Shown piece by piece: positions 24,401-29,556 of a stretch of 64,000 nucleotides of DNA. This DNA is from Strigops habroptila (Eukaryota > Chordata > Aves > Psittaciformes > Psittacidae), in NCBI RefSeq assembly GCF_004027225.2, contig NC_044296.2, positions 3,330,796 to 3,394,795 on the forward strand, written 5' to 3'. How positions within the stretch are numbered: the first letter of the stretch is position 1; each line of letters begins with the position of its first letter. Position numbers and translations under genes: made by a program. The notes beneath the pieces are model-generated. The model had not been told where the DNA came from. It made no database searches and saw only the letters and a program-made list of their open reading frames with translations.

Positions 24401-25137
24401 AGGCTTCACAGGGAGTTGTACAAAGGTGAAGTGATGGTAGAGCCCCAGGAGAGGTGACGAGCTGGCATGGCATGGGTGAGCAGTTGCCCAACAGATGCGG
24501 AGGGCTGGAGAAAAGGCGCCATCCTTTGGCCTGTGGCAGCACTTGGATGTGACTTGGGAGATGGAACAATTTGTCCCTTCATTCCGGAGCTCAATCCTAC
24601 CCTGGATTGTTGTGGGGGGTGTTTGCCCAGAGGTTTAAATGGCAGCTACAGACTTTTCCCCAAAACATGTAATTGATTTCTCTGTTCTTTACCATTGCTG
24701 ATGGGTTGTGGCTTCTCCTGAGCGCTCAAGCTGCTTGTTAGAATTGCTTGGAAATAGGTGGCAACTTGCAGGTCTGGTGCTTTGGGTCTCCAACAAGCCT
24801 CACTTACCTTGTAACTCCTTTTTCTTTCAGTTTGGTGACCTCACATCCCTGTCCCCAACGCTGCTGGACAAAGGTACCTCCTCTCCCTCGGGGGAAGTCC
24901 TGCTGGGTTGGGGTTGAATCGCTTTGGGAGGGGAAAGCTCTTGCTGGCTCTTCCACCCTGCTCCCTTGGGAAAAAGAACCTCTTCCCTTCTGACTGCCAC
25001 TCTCATGCTGAGACCTGTCCTTTGCAGATGACATTAGTGACCTGGGCAACGAGGTGGACACAGACTCCCAGAGCATGGGGGAGCCACTGGTGAAACGGGA
25101 ACGCAGCGACCCTGGCTACTCACTGCAGGAGATCTGA
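354..25137 (+). CDS. RFX2: RFX2, regulatory factor X2 (15 coding exons, 5' end off the window)
   Basis: RFX2 is a winged-helix transcription factor that binds X-box promoters as a homodimer or heterodimer and drives ciliary and spermatogenesis genes in the nucleus. Joined exons are 354-433, 1061-1328, 5339-5413, 12194-12375, 15148-15267, 16136-16251, 17157-17275, 17602-17714, 19816-19964, 20756-20853, 21621-21770, 22159-22367, 22695-22848, 24831-24873 and 25028-25137. All introns are GT-AG, every phase agrees, and the 1,986 nt give 661 codons plus TGA. The product follows human RFX2 (known from memory) along its whole length: glutamine-rich activation region (residues 1-116 of this part), 25-residue cassette exon (117-141), RFX DNA-binding domain (about 142-217, with [15 protein letters not shown]), then the conserved dimerisation region (about 280-610) and an acidic tail ending GYSLQEI. 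RFX1 and RFX3 are less likely because the N-terminal exons ([13 protein letters not shown]) and the C-terminus match RFX2. About 60 N-terminal codons lie upstream of the window. Confidence 0.97.
434..1060. other. RFX2 intron
   Basis: 627 bp between two phase-matched exons; nothing recognisable inside. Confidence 0.85.
1061..1328 (+). CDS. RFX2: RFX2 coding exon b
   Basis: Acceptor CCTTTGACAG, donor GTATGT. It encodes the Ser/Ala/Thr-rich segment [17 protein letters not shown] through GAYLIHGG to TSRSSPAT, matching human RFX2 residue for residue at most positions. It ends in phase 0, which lets the following cassette exon be skipped without a frameshift. Confidence 0.96.
1329..5338. other. 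RFX2 intron, 4.0 kb
   Basis: Unique intron before the cassette exon, without CR1. It contains the G/T tract at 2.62 kb and ends in a pyrimidine tract of about 60 bp. No extra exon is supported. Confidence 0.85.
2623..2648 (+). repeat. G-rich tract with quadruplex potential in an RFX2 intron
   Basis: Four runs of three or more G (2623-2625, 2629-2633, 2639-2641, 2645-2648) separated by T3-T5 loops on the coding strand. Confidence 0.5.
5339..5413 (+). CDS. RFX2: RFX2 25-codon cassette exon
   Basis: Exactly 75 nt, from [13 protein letters not shown] to LLNSH, flanked by an acceptor with an unusually long pyrimidine tract (about 5279-5338) and a consensus donor GTAAGT. Both ends are phase 0. 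The equivalent exon of human RFX2 is alternatively included; alternative use in this species is inferred. Confidence 0.95.
7126..7290 (-). mobile_element. CR1 LINE fragment (3' end)
   Basis: Antisense CR1 3' region: GGTTTGGGTGGGAAGGGACC, GGGCAGGGACACCTTCCACT, GCCTTGAACACTGCCAGGGA. The tail repeat is eroded. Confidence 0.85.
7650..7965 (-). mobile_element. CR1 LINE fragment (3' end)
   Basis: Antisense CR1 starting GAATCACAGAATGGTTTGGG and reaching the CTGATGAAGGGTCCCTC and CAGCATCCTTGTAG blocks. Confidence 0.9.
8711..8780 (-). mobile_element. CR1 LINE 3' tip
   Basis: Only 70 bp: three tail repeats (GAATCATA units) followed by GTTAGGGTTGGAAAGGACC. An extremely 5'-truncated insertion. Confidence 0.85.
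9089..9226 (-). mobile_element. CR1 LINE fragment (3' end)
   Basis: Antisense: CTGGTTTGGGTTGAAGGGAC, CCACGGGCAGGGACACC and GAGCAGGTTGCTCCAAGCCC, then diverged. Confidence 0.85.
10129..10588 (-). mobile_element. CR1 LINE fragment
   Basis: About 460 bp antisense, from GGAATCACAGAATGG to GACTTGCTCCAACAGCTC, covering the whole common 3' region. Confidence 0.92.
12194..12375 (+). CDS. RFX2: RFX2 exon encoding the start of the RFX DNA-binding domain
   Basis: Encodes [20 protein letters not shown] through [18 protein letters not shown], the first four-fifths of the winged-helix domain. The acceptor is CACACATAAAG, a weak pyrimidine context just upstream but preceded by a T/C-rich run. The donor is AG|GTACAA, splitting an Arg codon. 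Confidence 0.97.
12376..15147. other. RFX2 intron carrying a solo LTR
   Basis: 2.8 kb intron inside the DNA-binding-domain codons. Apart from the LTR, no feature is recognised. Confidence 0.85.
12772..13371 (+). mobile_element. Solo LTR of an avian endogenous retrovirus, near full length
   Basis: About 600 bp matching a widespread bird ERV LTR that I recognise by its motifs: CAGCTGGGATAGAGTTAATT near the start, GGGTATTCCATCCCACAGCA, CAGTATACAAACTGGGGGG (TATA region), ATTAAACTGTTCTTATCTCA (polyadenylation region) and the end GGGTTTAACCCATGACA. No internal retroviral genes flank it. The first ~12 bp differ from the expected TGT start, so the left boundary is approximate. It lies in the RFX2 intron inside the DNA-binding-domain codons, sense to the gene. 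Confidence 0.82.
15148..15267 (+). CDS. RFX2: RFX2 exon completing the DNA-binding domain
   Basis: Begins [14 protein letters not shown], the wing of the RFX domain, and continues [20 protein letters not shown]. Acceptor ACTTCCAG, donor GTAGGT; the final Arg codon is split with the next exon. Confidence 0.97.
15510..15661 (+). mobile_element. CR1 LINE fragment (3' end)
   Basis: Sense copy: GATGCTCCATCCCTGG, CAAGGCCAGGTTGGATGG, ending CCAAACCATTCCATGATTCT. It starts 243 bp after an RFX2 exon. Confidence 0.87.
16136..16251 (+). CDS. RFX2: RFX2 linker exon
   Basis: Encodes [15 protein letters not shown] to [11 protein letters not shown], a polar, variable linker after the DNA-binding domain. 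Acceptor TACGTTTAG, donor GTGAGG; ends after one base of an Asp codon. Confidence 0.95.
17157..17275 (+). CDS. RFX2: RFX2 conserved-region exon ([11 protein letters not shown])
   Basis: Encodes [20 protein letters not shown] to LLYRRHCE, the start of the conserved region downstream of the DNA-binding domain. The donor GTGATT is weak beyond the invariant GT, but the frame continues exactly into the next exon. Confidence 0.95.
17602..17714 (+). CDS. RFX2: RFX2 conserved-region exon ([14 protein letters not shown])
   Basis: Encodes [19 protein letters not shown] and a Ser/Thr/Pro-rich stretch ending TALPS. Acceptor TTGTTGTTAG, donor AG|GTACAT splitting a Ser codon. Confidence 0.95.
19079..19449 (+). 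mobile_element. CR1 LINE fragment (3' end)
   Basis: Sense copy from GAAGAGAAGCTGCGTGGAG to the tail TGATTCTGTGATTCTATGG. Confidence 0.92.
19816..19964 (+). CDS. RFX2: RFX2 conserved-region exon ([17 protein letters not shown])
   Basis: Begins [16 protein letters not shown] and contains the highly conserved [20 protein letters not shown] block. Acceptor CTTGCAG, donor A|GTGAGT. The N-terminal ten residues are the least conserved part relative to human. Confidence 0.96.
20511..20567 (+). repeat. A-rich (AAGAAT)n-like simple repeat
   Basis: Purine-only or A/T stretch of AAGAATAAGAAA variants about 190 bp upstream of an RFX2 exon. Confidence 0.75.
20756..20853 (+). CDS. RFX2: RFX2 dimerisation-region exon ([11 protein letters not shown])
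   Basis: Encodes [20 protein letters not shown] to IVQTK. Acceptor TTTGCAG, donor GTAAGC, ending in phase 0. Confidence 0.96.
21004..21147 (+). mobile_element. CR1 LINE fragment (3' end)
   Basis: Sense copy: CCCATCCCTGGCAGTGTTCA to CCCAAACCATTCTATGA. Confidence 0.9.
21621..21770 (+). CDS. RFX2: RFX2 dimerisation-region exon ([14 protein letters not shown])
   Basis: Fifty whole codons, [20 protein letters not shown] to [10 protein letters not shown], essentially identical to human RFX2. Acceptor GTGTTGCAG, donor GTAATT. Confidence 0.97.
22159..22367 (+). CDS. RFX2: RFX2 dimerisation-region exon (EQASWVCQC)
   Basis: Encodes [20 protein letters not shown] through [11 protein letters not shown] to LLKWSFY. 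Acceptor TTCTGAGCAG, donor AG|GTACAT; the following Ser codon is split. Confidence 0.97.
22695..22848 (+). CDS. RFX2: RFX2 exon ([18 protein letters not shown])
   Basis: Encodes [40 protein letters not shown] and ends PIAVMGE in phase 0. Acceptor GTTTTCCAG, donor GTGAGA. Confidence 0.97.
23432..23776 (-). mobile_element. CR1 LINE fragment (3' end)
   Basis: Antisense copy from three tail repeats (CATAGAATCATGGAATCA) to CCCCCTTCAGATACTGG. Confidence 0.92.
24831..24873 (+). CDS. RFX2: RFX2 short penultimate coding exon
   Basis: A 43-nt exon encoding [14 protein letters not shown] plus one base. Acceptor TTTCTTTCAG, donor GTACCT. It matches the human FNDLASLSLTLLDK segment. Confidence 0.93.
25028..25137 (+). 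CDS. RFX2: RFX2 terminal coding exon and stop
   Basis: Acceptor TTTGCAG, then [20 protein letters not shown] and [16 protein letters not shown], stop TGA at 25135-25137. The LVKRERSDP motif matches the human RFX2 C-terminus. The exon continues as the 3' UTR. Confidence 0.96.
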
Positions 25138-26440
25138 AACGGGGACGTGGCTTTTCTCCAGCTGGGGGAAGACATCCAGAGCCAGGTTTGATGCTCGCAA
25201 GCCTGAGTCTCCTGTATCTGCGTAATTAGTGCCTCTTAGTTTCTCTTTATGTTTACTTGTGTTTGAGGAGGGCTCCAGGGTGAGCCCACGACGGAGCTGG
25301 TTTGGCTGCCTGCTTTCCTCCAGCATCACTGTTGGCTGGAGGGCGATGGTCCAAAGTCTGCTACCGAGCGATGGAAGCCCCGTGGTCAGCAGTGGATCCG
25401 ATGTGCCTGGCTGGGAGAGCCTGTCCTCTCCAGCCTGAGCCAGGCGGGCAAATGAGGCTTCGTCTTTCAGGGAAGGTGGTTTGGGTTGCTTCCCCACTTG
25501 TGAGACTTCACTGTGATACAAACTTGAACCAATCAGTGCCCAAGAAGAAAGAAAATTACCTGACCCTTCTCCTCCAGCCTTTCAAGACAAGTTGTCCTGG
25601 CTCTGACTTTGCCAAATCATTTGTACCAGGGAGTGCAGGACAGTACATCCCTCTTGTACCCACCTGGGGAGAGGGCTCCAGACTGCACATCCATCTGGTC
25701 CCGGCGGAGTGGTGCACGTGTGTGCTCTGGGACTGACATGTACATGCTCTGGGACAGGATTCCCAGCTGCTCCTGTGTCCCCCCAGCTCAGCGTTTCATT
25801 GCTGATCTGCAAATGCTCCTGGGCCACTATCAGGCCAACTCAAGATACCAAAGGACTGAGGAAGCAGCAGCTGGTTGCAAAGTGTGTCCCCTGTGCTCTG
25901 ATGCCCATGGGCAATCCCCATCCTCCCCAGGGTACCCAGGCGGAGGGGAACTGGTCCCACGTCCTGGGCTTTGTCAAACTCTCACTGATGTCCTGCTAAT
26001 GCGTTGAAGGTGGGTGCAGCAGCCTGTAGGGCTGCGTGTGGAGCATGGGGTGAGGGTGTGTGACTGCAGTGCCTTAGGTTGGGCTGGCAGGCCCATTTCC
26101 CCCTGTGCTGGGTGAGCTGGCACAGCTCAGACTGGTGAAACAGCCCATCCCATGGAGCAGTGAGGGGTTGTCACAGCCCCGGGTGTGCTCAACACTCCAC
26201 CAGCGTTCCCCTGTGCTGTATCACTCCTGCAGCATCACGGTGGTGGCTCCCGTGGGGCTGAGCTGGGGGAGCTTCTGCCCCAGCAGGGTTTTATTCTCCC
26301 TTTCCATGCCCTGTGAGGTCTGGGCTGATGTGGACTACACAGGGCAGAGGAAGGGGGTGGAATCTGTCATCAAGTCAAACAGCAAAAACAAAACCCCGGG
26401 GCAAATCTGTCTGTGAATAAAGGCTGTGTCATAAATAGCT
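25138..26440 (+). other. RFX2: RFX2 3' UTR (proximal form)
   Basis: Non-coding sequence between the RFX2 stop and the first canonical AATAAA. It is GC-moderate and free of CR1. The end is placed just past the proximal polyadenylation signal; a longer form to about 27.1 kb is possible. Confidence 0.7.
26416..26421 (+). terminator. Proximal polyadenylation signal of RFX2
   Basis: Canonical AATAAA about 1.28 kb after the RFX2 stop, followed by a T-rich run (CTTTTATTATTATT) suited to a downstream element. Cleavage here is inferred. Confidence 0.6.
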
Positions 26441-26737
26441 TTTATTATTATTATTATTTCTAATGATGCAGTATTTGATGTGAGCTTTTCCAGGGGTCTC
26501 GTGTACATTTGCATATCAGAGTATATTCTATCCAAATATATTATTTACTCACTCCAAATGGTACTAAGGTAGCTGTGACACTTGAAAAACTAGCGCTAAT
26601 GGAAAGTAAAAAGAACGTGTGTTTAGTGGCACATCTTTCCCTCTGACTGTCCCGTGCTGTTGTCTGTCAGGGTGATGTTTGTCTGTAAATGTCTCATATC
26701 AAAGTAGCAGGAGGCAAGTGAGGAAGCTGGATTTGTC

Positions 26738-26745
26738 TGTAAATA
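26738..26745 (+). promoter_or_regulatory. Possible Pumilio response element in the extended RFX2 3' UTR
   Basis: TGTAAATA fits the UGUANAUA Pumilio consensus and lies between the proximal and distal polyadenylation signals, so only a long 3' UTR would include it. One 8-mer is weak evidence. Confidence 0.3.
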
Positions 26746-27041
26746 ACCACAATGAAAACTCCCTGGGTCAGAGCCTGCACTTCAGATCCTGCTGATGAGA
26801 TAAGATGGTCTAAAAAACCAACTGAGCAACCAGGTCTCAAACTCCCCTGCTCCCACCCAGTGTGGACTGAACTTCAGTGGGTGCATTGGCTCTTTGCAGC
26901 CGCTACCGACCGACCTCAGCCACCTTCTGCTTCCCATGGACGGGCAAAAGAGATGCTCTGGAACTCTGCAGCACTGTGCAAGGAGTCTGGATAACCACCT
27001 AAACCCCATCTGCACAAAATTCCCAGCTAAACCTGAATAGC

Positions 27042-27079
27042 AATAAACATATATCAAATGCTCAGGCCTGTACAATAAA
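27042..27079 (+). terminator. Distal tandem polyadenylation signals
   Basis: Two AATAAA hexamers, at 27042-27047 and 27074-27079, the second followed by a GT-rich stretch (GTTGTGGTGC). They would give RFX2 a 3' UTR of about 1.95 kb. Use is inferred. Confidence 0.4.
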
Positions 27080-27582
27080 TGTTGTGGTGCCATTTCTTCT
27101 TTAGTCATTGAAAGGAGGCGTCAGAGAGATGATGCAGCATTGCAGCATTGAGGGGAGACGCAGGAGATGCCCCAGTGTGGTCTAATCAAAGCAGTTCTGG
27201 CCAGGGACCTGGTGGCTGCAGGCAGGAAGATTCACCATGAAACAGCAGCTGCTTTGTAGGGGTAATAATCTCATTGCACCAGAGTTCACAGTGGGGAGAA
27301 GAGGCTGAAAGATGAGGCTGCTGCTAAGCACGGGGCCATGCGAAGCATTTTCCAATTATGCTCCAGACTAATTGTGGAGGATGGGAGAAGTGAGAGGGAT
27401 GTGACAAGTGACATCATTCCTGTTTGGACCCCTCCAGAAGGGGAAGGTTTAGACTCAGCCCCTCTCCCCTGCATCCTTGCTTGCTTTGCTCTCCCTCAGG
27501 ATTACACCCGCTCTTGCAGGGATGGCTGGACCGGCCTGAGCCTCTCCCTTCAGACACTGAGCCTCAGGGCGGGAACAAGGGA

Positions 27583-27755
27583 AATACAGAATCAATTGTG
27601 TTGGAAAAGACCTTTAAGGTCAAGTCCAACCGTTCCCCAGCACTGCCAAGGCCACCACTAACCCATGGCACTGAGGGCCTCATCTATTTGGGAACACTTC
27701 CAGGGATAGTGATTCCCCCTGCGGCTCCCTGGGGAGCTGAGCAGCATCCCCTCAC
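27583..27755 (-). mobile_element. CR1 LINE fragment, older subfamily
   Basis: Antisense: ACAGAATCAATTGTGTTGGA, AGGTCAAGTCCAACCGTTCC, CTTCCAGGGATAGTGATTCC. This consensus differs from the other copies except that at 49.85-50.47 kb. Confidence 0.75.
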
Positions 27756-28267
27756 CCTGAACACACCCAGCTGCAAGGGGAGAGCAAAGCACAGCTCAAA
27801 ACACACACACCCCCCCCAGCTCCAGCTGCCTCCGTCTTGCCCTGTGGTGTCCTCGCTGGCGGTTGATCTGCTTCCCACCACGTATTCCATTGAGGAGTGT
27901 CCTCGTTGCCACCCGGTGTCACCGCCCTCCATGGACCATGGCTGTTCCCAGTTCCTGTGCCACCTCCTGCATCCCAGGACTGTCTCTTGCGCTCACCACC
28001 ACACAGCTCCCAGCCAGCAGAGAAAGCCAGAACACGACAGGGAAGTTTGAGGTGGTGCCGAGGGTGGGACGGTGACACCAAGTGTCCCAGCCCCAGGGCA
28101 ACCAGGGGCATGCAACACCCCAGAGGCAGTTTGGCATTGCCAGTCCCTGGGACTTGTCCTGGAAGGATGAGCTTCAAGCAGGACAGTGCGGCACAGCCGG
28201 GGGGTGCAGCAGCACCATCCCTGCATGGCTGGGGCAAGGCGTTGGGGCAGGGGACCAGCCTGCCTGT

Positions 28268-28294
28268 GGGAGGGAGGAAGGGAGGGAGGGAGGG
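28268..28294 (+). repeat. (GGGA)n tract with quadruplex potential
   Basis: Six GGG runs (28268, 28272, 28280, 28284, 28288, 28292) with mostly single-A loops, in the RFX2 to LARP6-like intergenic region. Confidence 0.7.
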
Positions 28295-28476
28295 ATGCTG
28301 CCAGGGATGCTGCTGGGGATGCACCCGACAGTCAGGGTGTCTCCAGAGCTCAGGGTGGATGTGTGATGAGCCCCCCCCGCCTGCCCCAGCCCCCTGCTGT
28401 GGTGCCCTCCTGCTGCTCCCAGCGTGGTCTCAAGCAAAGGGATGAGTTTCAACCCAGACCTTCCCCATCTCGTGCT

Positions 28477-28588
28477 GAATCATGGAATCATACAGCAGTT
28501 TGGGTTGGGAGGGACCTTCAAAGCCCATCTAGTCCAACCCCCCTGCAATGAGCAGGGACATCTTCTACTAGAAGAATCTTCAACTGAA
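28477..28588 (-). mobile_element. CR1 LINE fragment (3' end)
   Basis: Antisense: AATCATGGAATCATACAGCA, GGGTTGGGAGGGACCTTCAA, CAATGAGCAGGGACATCTTC. Confidence 0.82.
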
Positions 28589-29077
28589 GCTATGTATGGG
28601 CTGTCCTGCCGCACAGCATCACCCCCTCCCAGGGCACCCATGCTCTGCCCTGGGCTTCACCCAATTCCTGGGGTTCTCCTGCTCCCTCCACTGGGATTGG
28701 GGGTATTTCTGCAGCAAAAAGGACTTTGCTGTCACTCAGGCAGCGCCAAGAACTGAAACAATGCCCTGGACTGAATGAACCTCCCTCCACCTCCACATGA
28801 CTGTTACTGTCCCCACAGAAGAAAGAGAAACTGAGGCACAGAGAGAGATGCCTCATGGCAGCAGTTCACTGCCCCCGTGGGTACCACAGGGTGCTGGTAC
28901 TGGTACCAGTACTGCTACTGGTGCCTCTGTGCTGCTCTGCCTGCCTGGCCTGGCTCAGCAGTGCACACAGGGGCTGCCCCAGGGCTCAGCTGGGGCTGCT
29001 TAACCTGCAGAGAGGTTTCACCTGGAGCCTGGTGGGTCCATAACTGATCACTGGGGCTGCCTCGGGGTGGCTGCTCT

Positions 29078-29083
29078 TATAAA
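29078..29083 (+). promoter_or_regulatory. Possible TATA box for the LARP6-like gene
   Basis: TATAAA in CTCTTATAAACC about 310 bp before the candidate start codon and just before a pyrimidine tract. The region is not CpG-rich. Position alone supports it. Confidence 0.2.
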
Positions 29084-29108
29084 CCAGCAGCCTGGGTGCT
29101 CTAAGGGC

Positions 29109-29159
29109 TTTTTCTTCCTTTCTTTTCCTTTCTTTTCCCTTTCCTTTCTTTTCCCTTTC
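29109..29159. repeat. (CTTTT/CCTTT)n pyrimidine tract
   Basis: Fifty-one nearly uninterrupted pyrimidines of CTTTCTTTTCC type between the possible TATA box and the candidate first exon of the LARP6-like gene. Confidence 0.8.
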
Positions 29160-29386
29160 AGGAGCCTTTGTTCTGAGGTGGGGAGGGTTTGGGGTCTCTG
29201 CCTGCAGGTCTTTAGGATGTAGTGCCAGGACTTTCTACCCTTCCCAGTGCTGCCAAGCAGGTAAGGGCACAGCCACAAGCTGCCTCTGCTCCCCCATCCC
29301 TGGGCTGGGGGCTCTGCCCTGGCGCTGGCTGTGGTTGGGAAGTGTCCCGGCACTCCTTTTCTCCTGTGTAACGTCCCAGATGCAGG

Positions 29387-29556
29387 ATGATCTCATCGTG
29401 TAGCTCTGGAGTGGCCTTAGGACCCTGTTCCCAGCCCAGCTGCAGCACTCCAATGGCAGGACAAAGAAATTCCATCCCAACACAGCATCTCCTTCCACCA
29501 CGGAGCTGCTCACTCGATCTCCTCAGCCAGGAGGACTTCTTTGAGAGCTTCAGTGG
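29387..29556 (+). CDS. LARP6-like candidate first coding exon
   Basis: An open frame after TAA at 29369 starts at ATG 29387 (A at -3), with a second in-frame ATG at 29453 (MAGQRNS). It runs to SQEDFFESFS and ends two bases into a codon before donor GTATGT. The LARP6-like exon 2 frame needs exactly two bases from the preceding exon, so the join gives ESFSGTFCNMSD in frame. No homology supports it; the alternative start is ATG 29834 in exon 2. Confidence 0.45.

Larger units (their letters stand above)
19965..24830. other. RFX2 introns between 20.0 and 24.8 kb
   Basis: Introns around the exons at 20756, 21621, 22159 and 22695. They hold the A-rich repeat at 20.5 kb and CR1 at 21.0 and 23.4 kb. 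23.8-24.8 kb is unique with no recognised element. Confidence 0.8.
27100..29077. other. Intergenic region between RFX2 and the LARP6-like gene
   Basis: GC-rich unique sequence with two CR1 pieces, a short CA/C run near 27.80 kb and the GGGA tract. Open frames of up to 208 codons here overlap each other on both strands, show no homology I recognise and run through CR1. Confidence 0.7.

Noticed and set aside
27424-28445. Several 180-208 codon frames on both strands between the two genes
   Set aside because: GC-rich sequence, mutual overlap, passage through CR1 and no homology.
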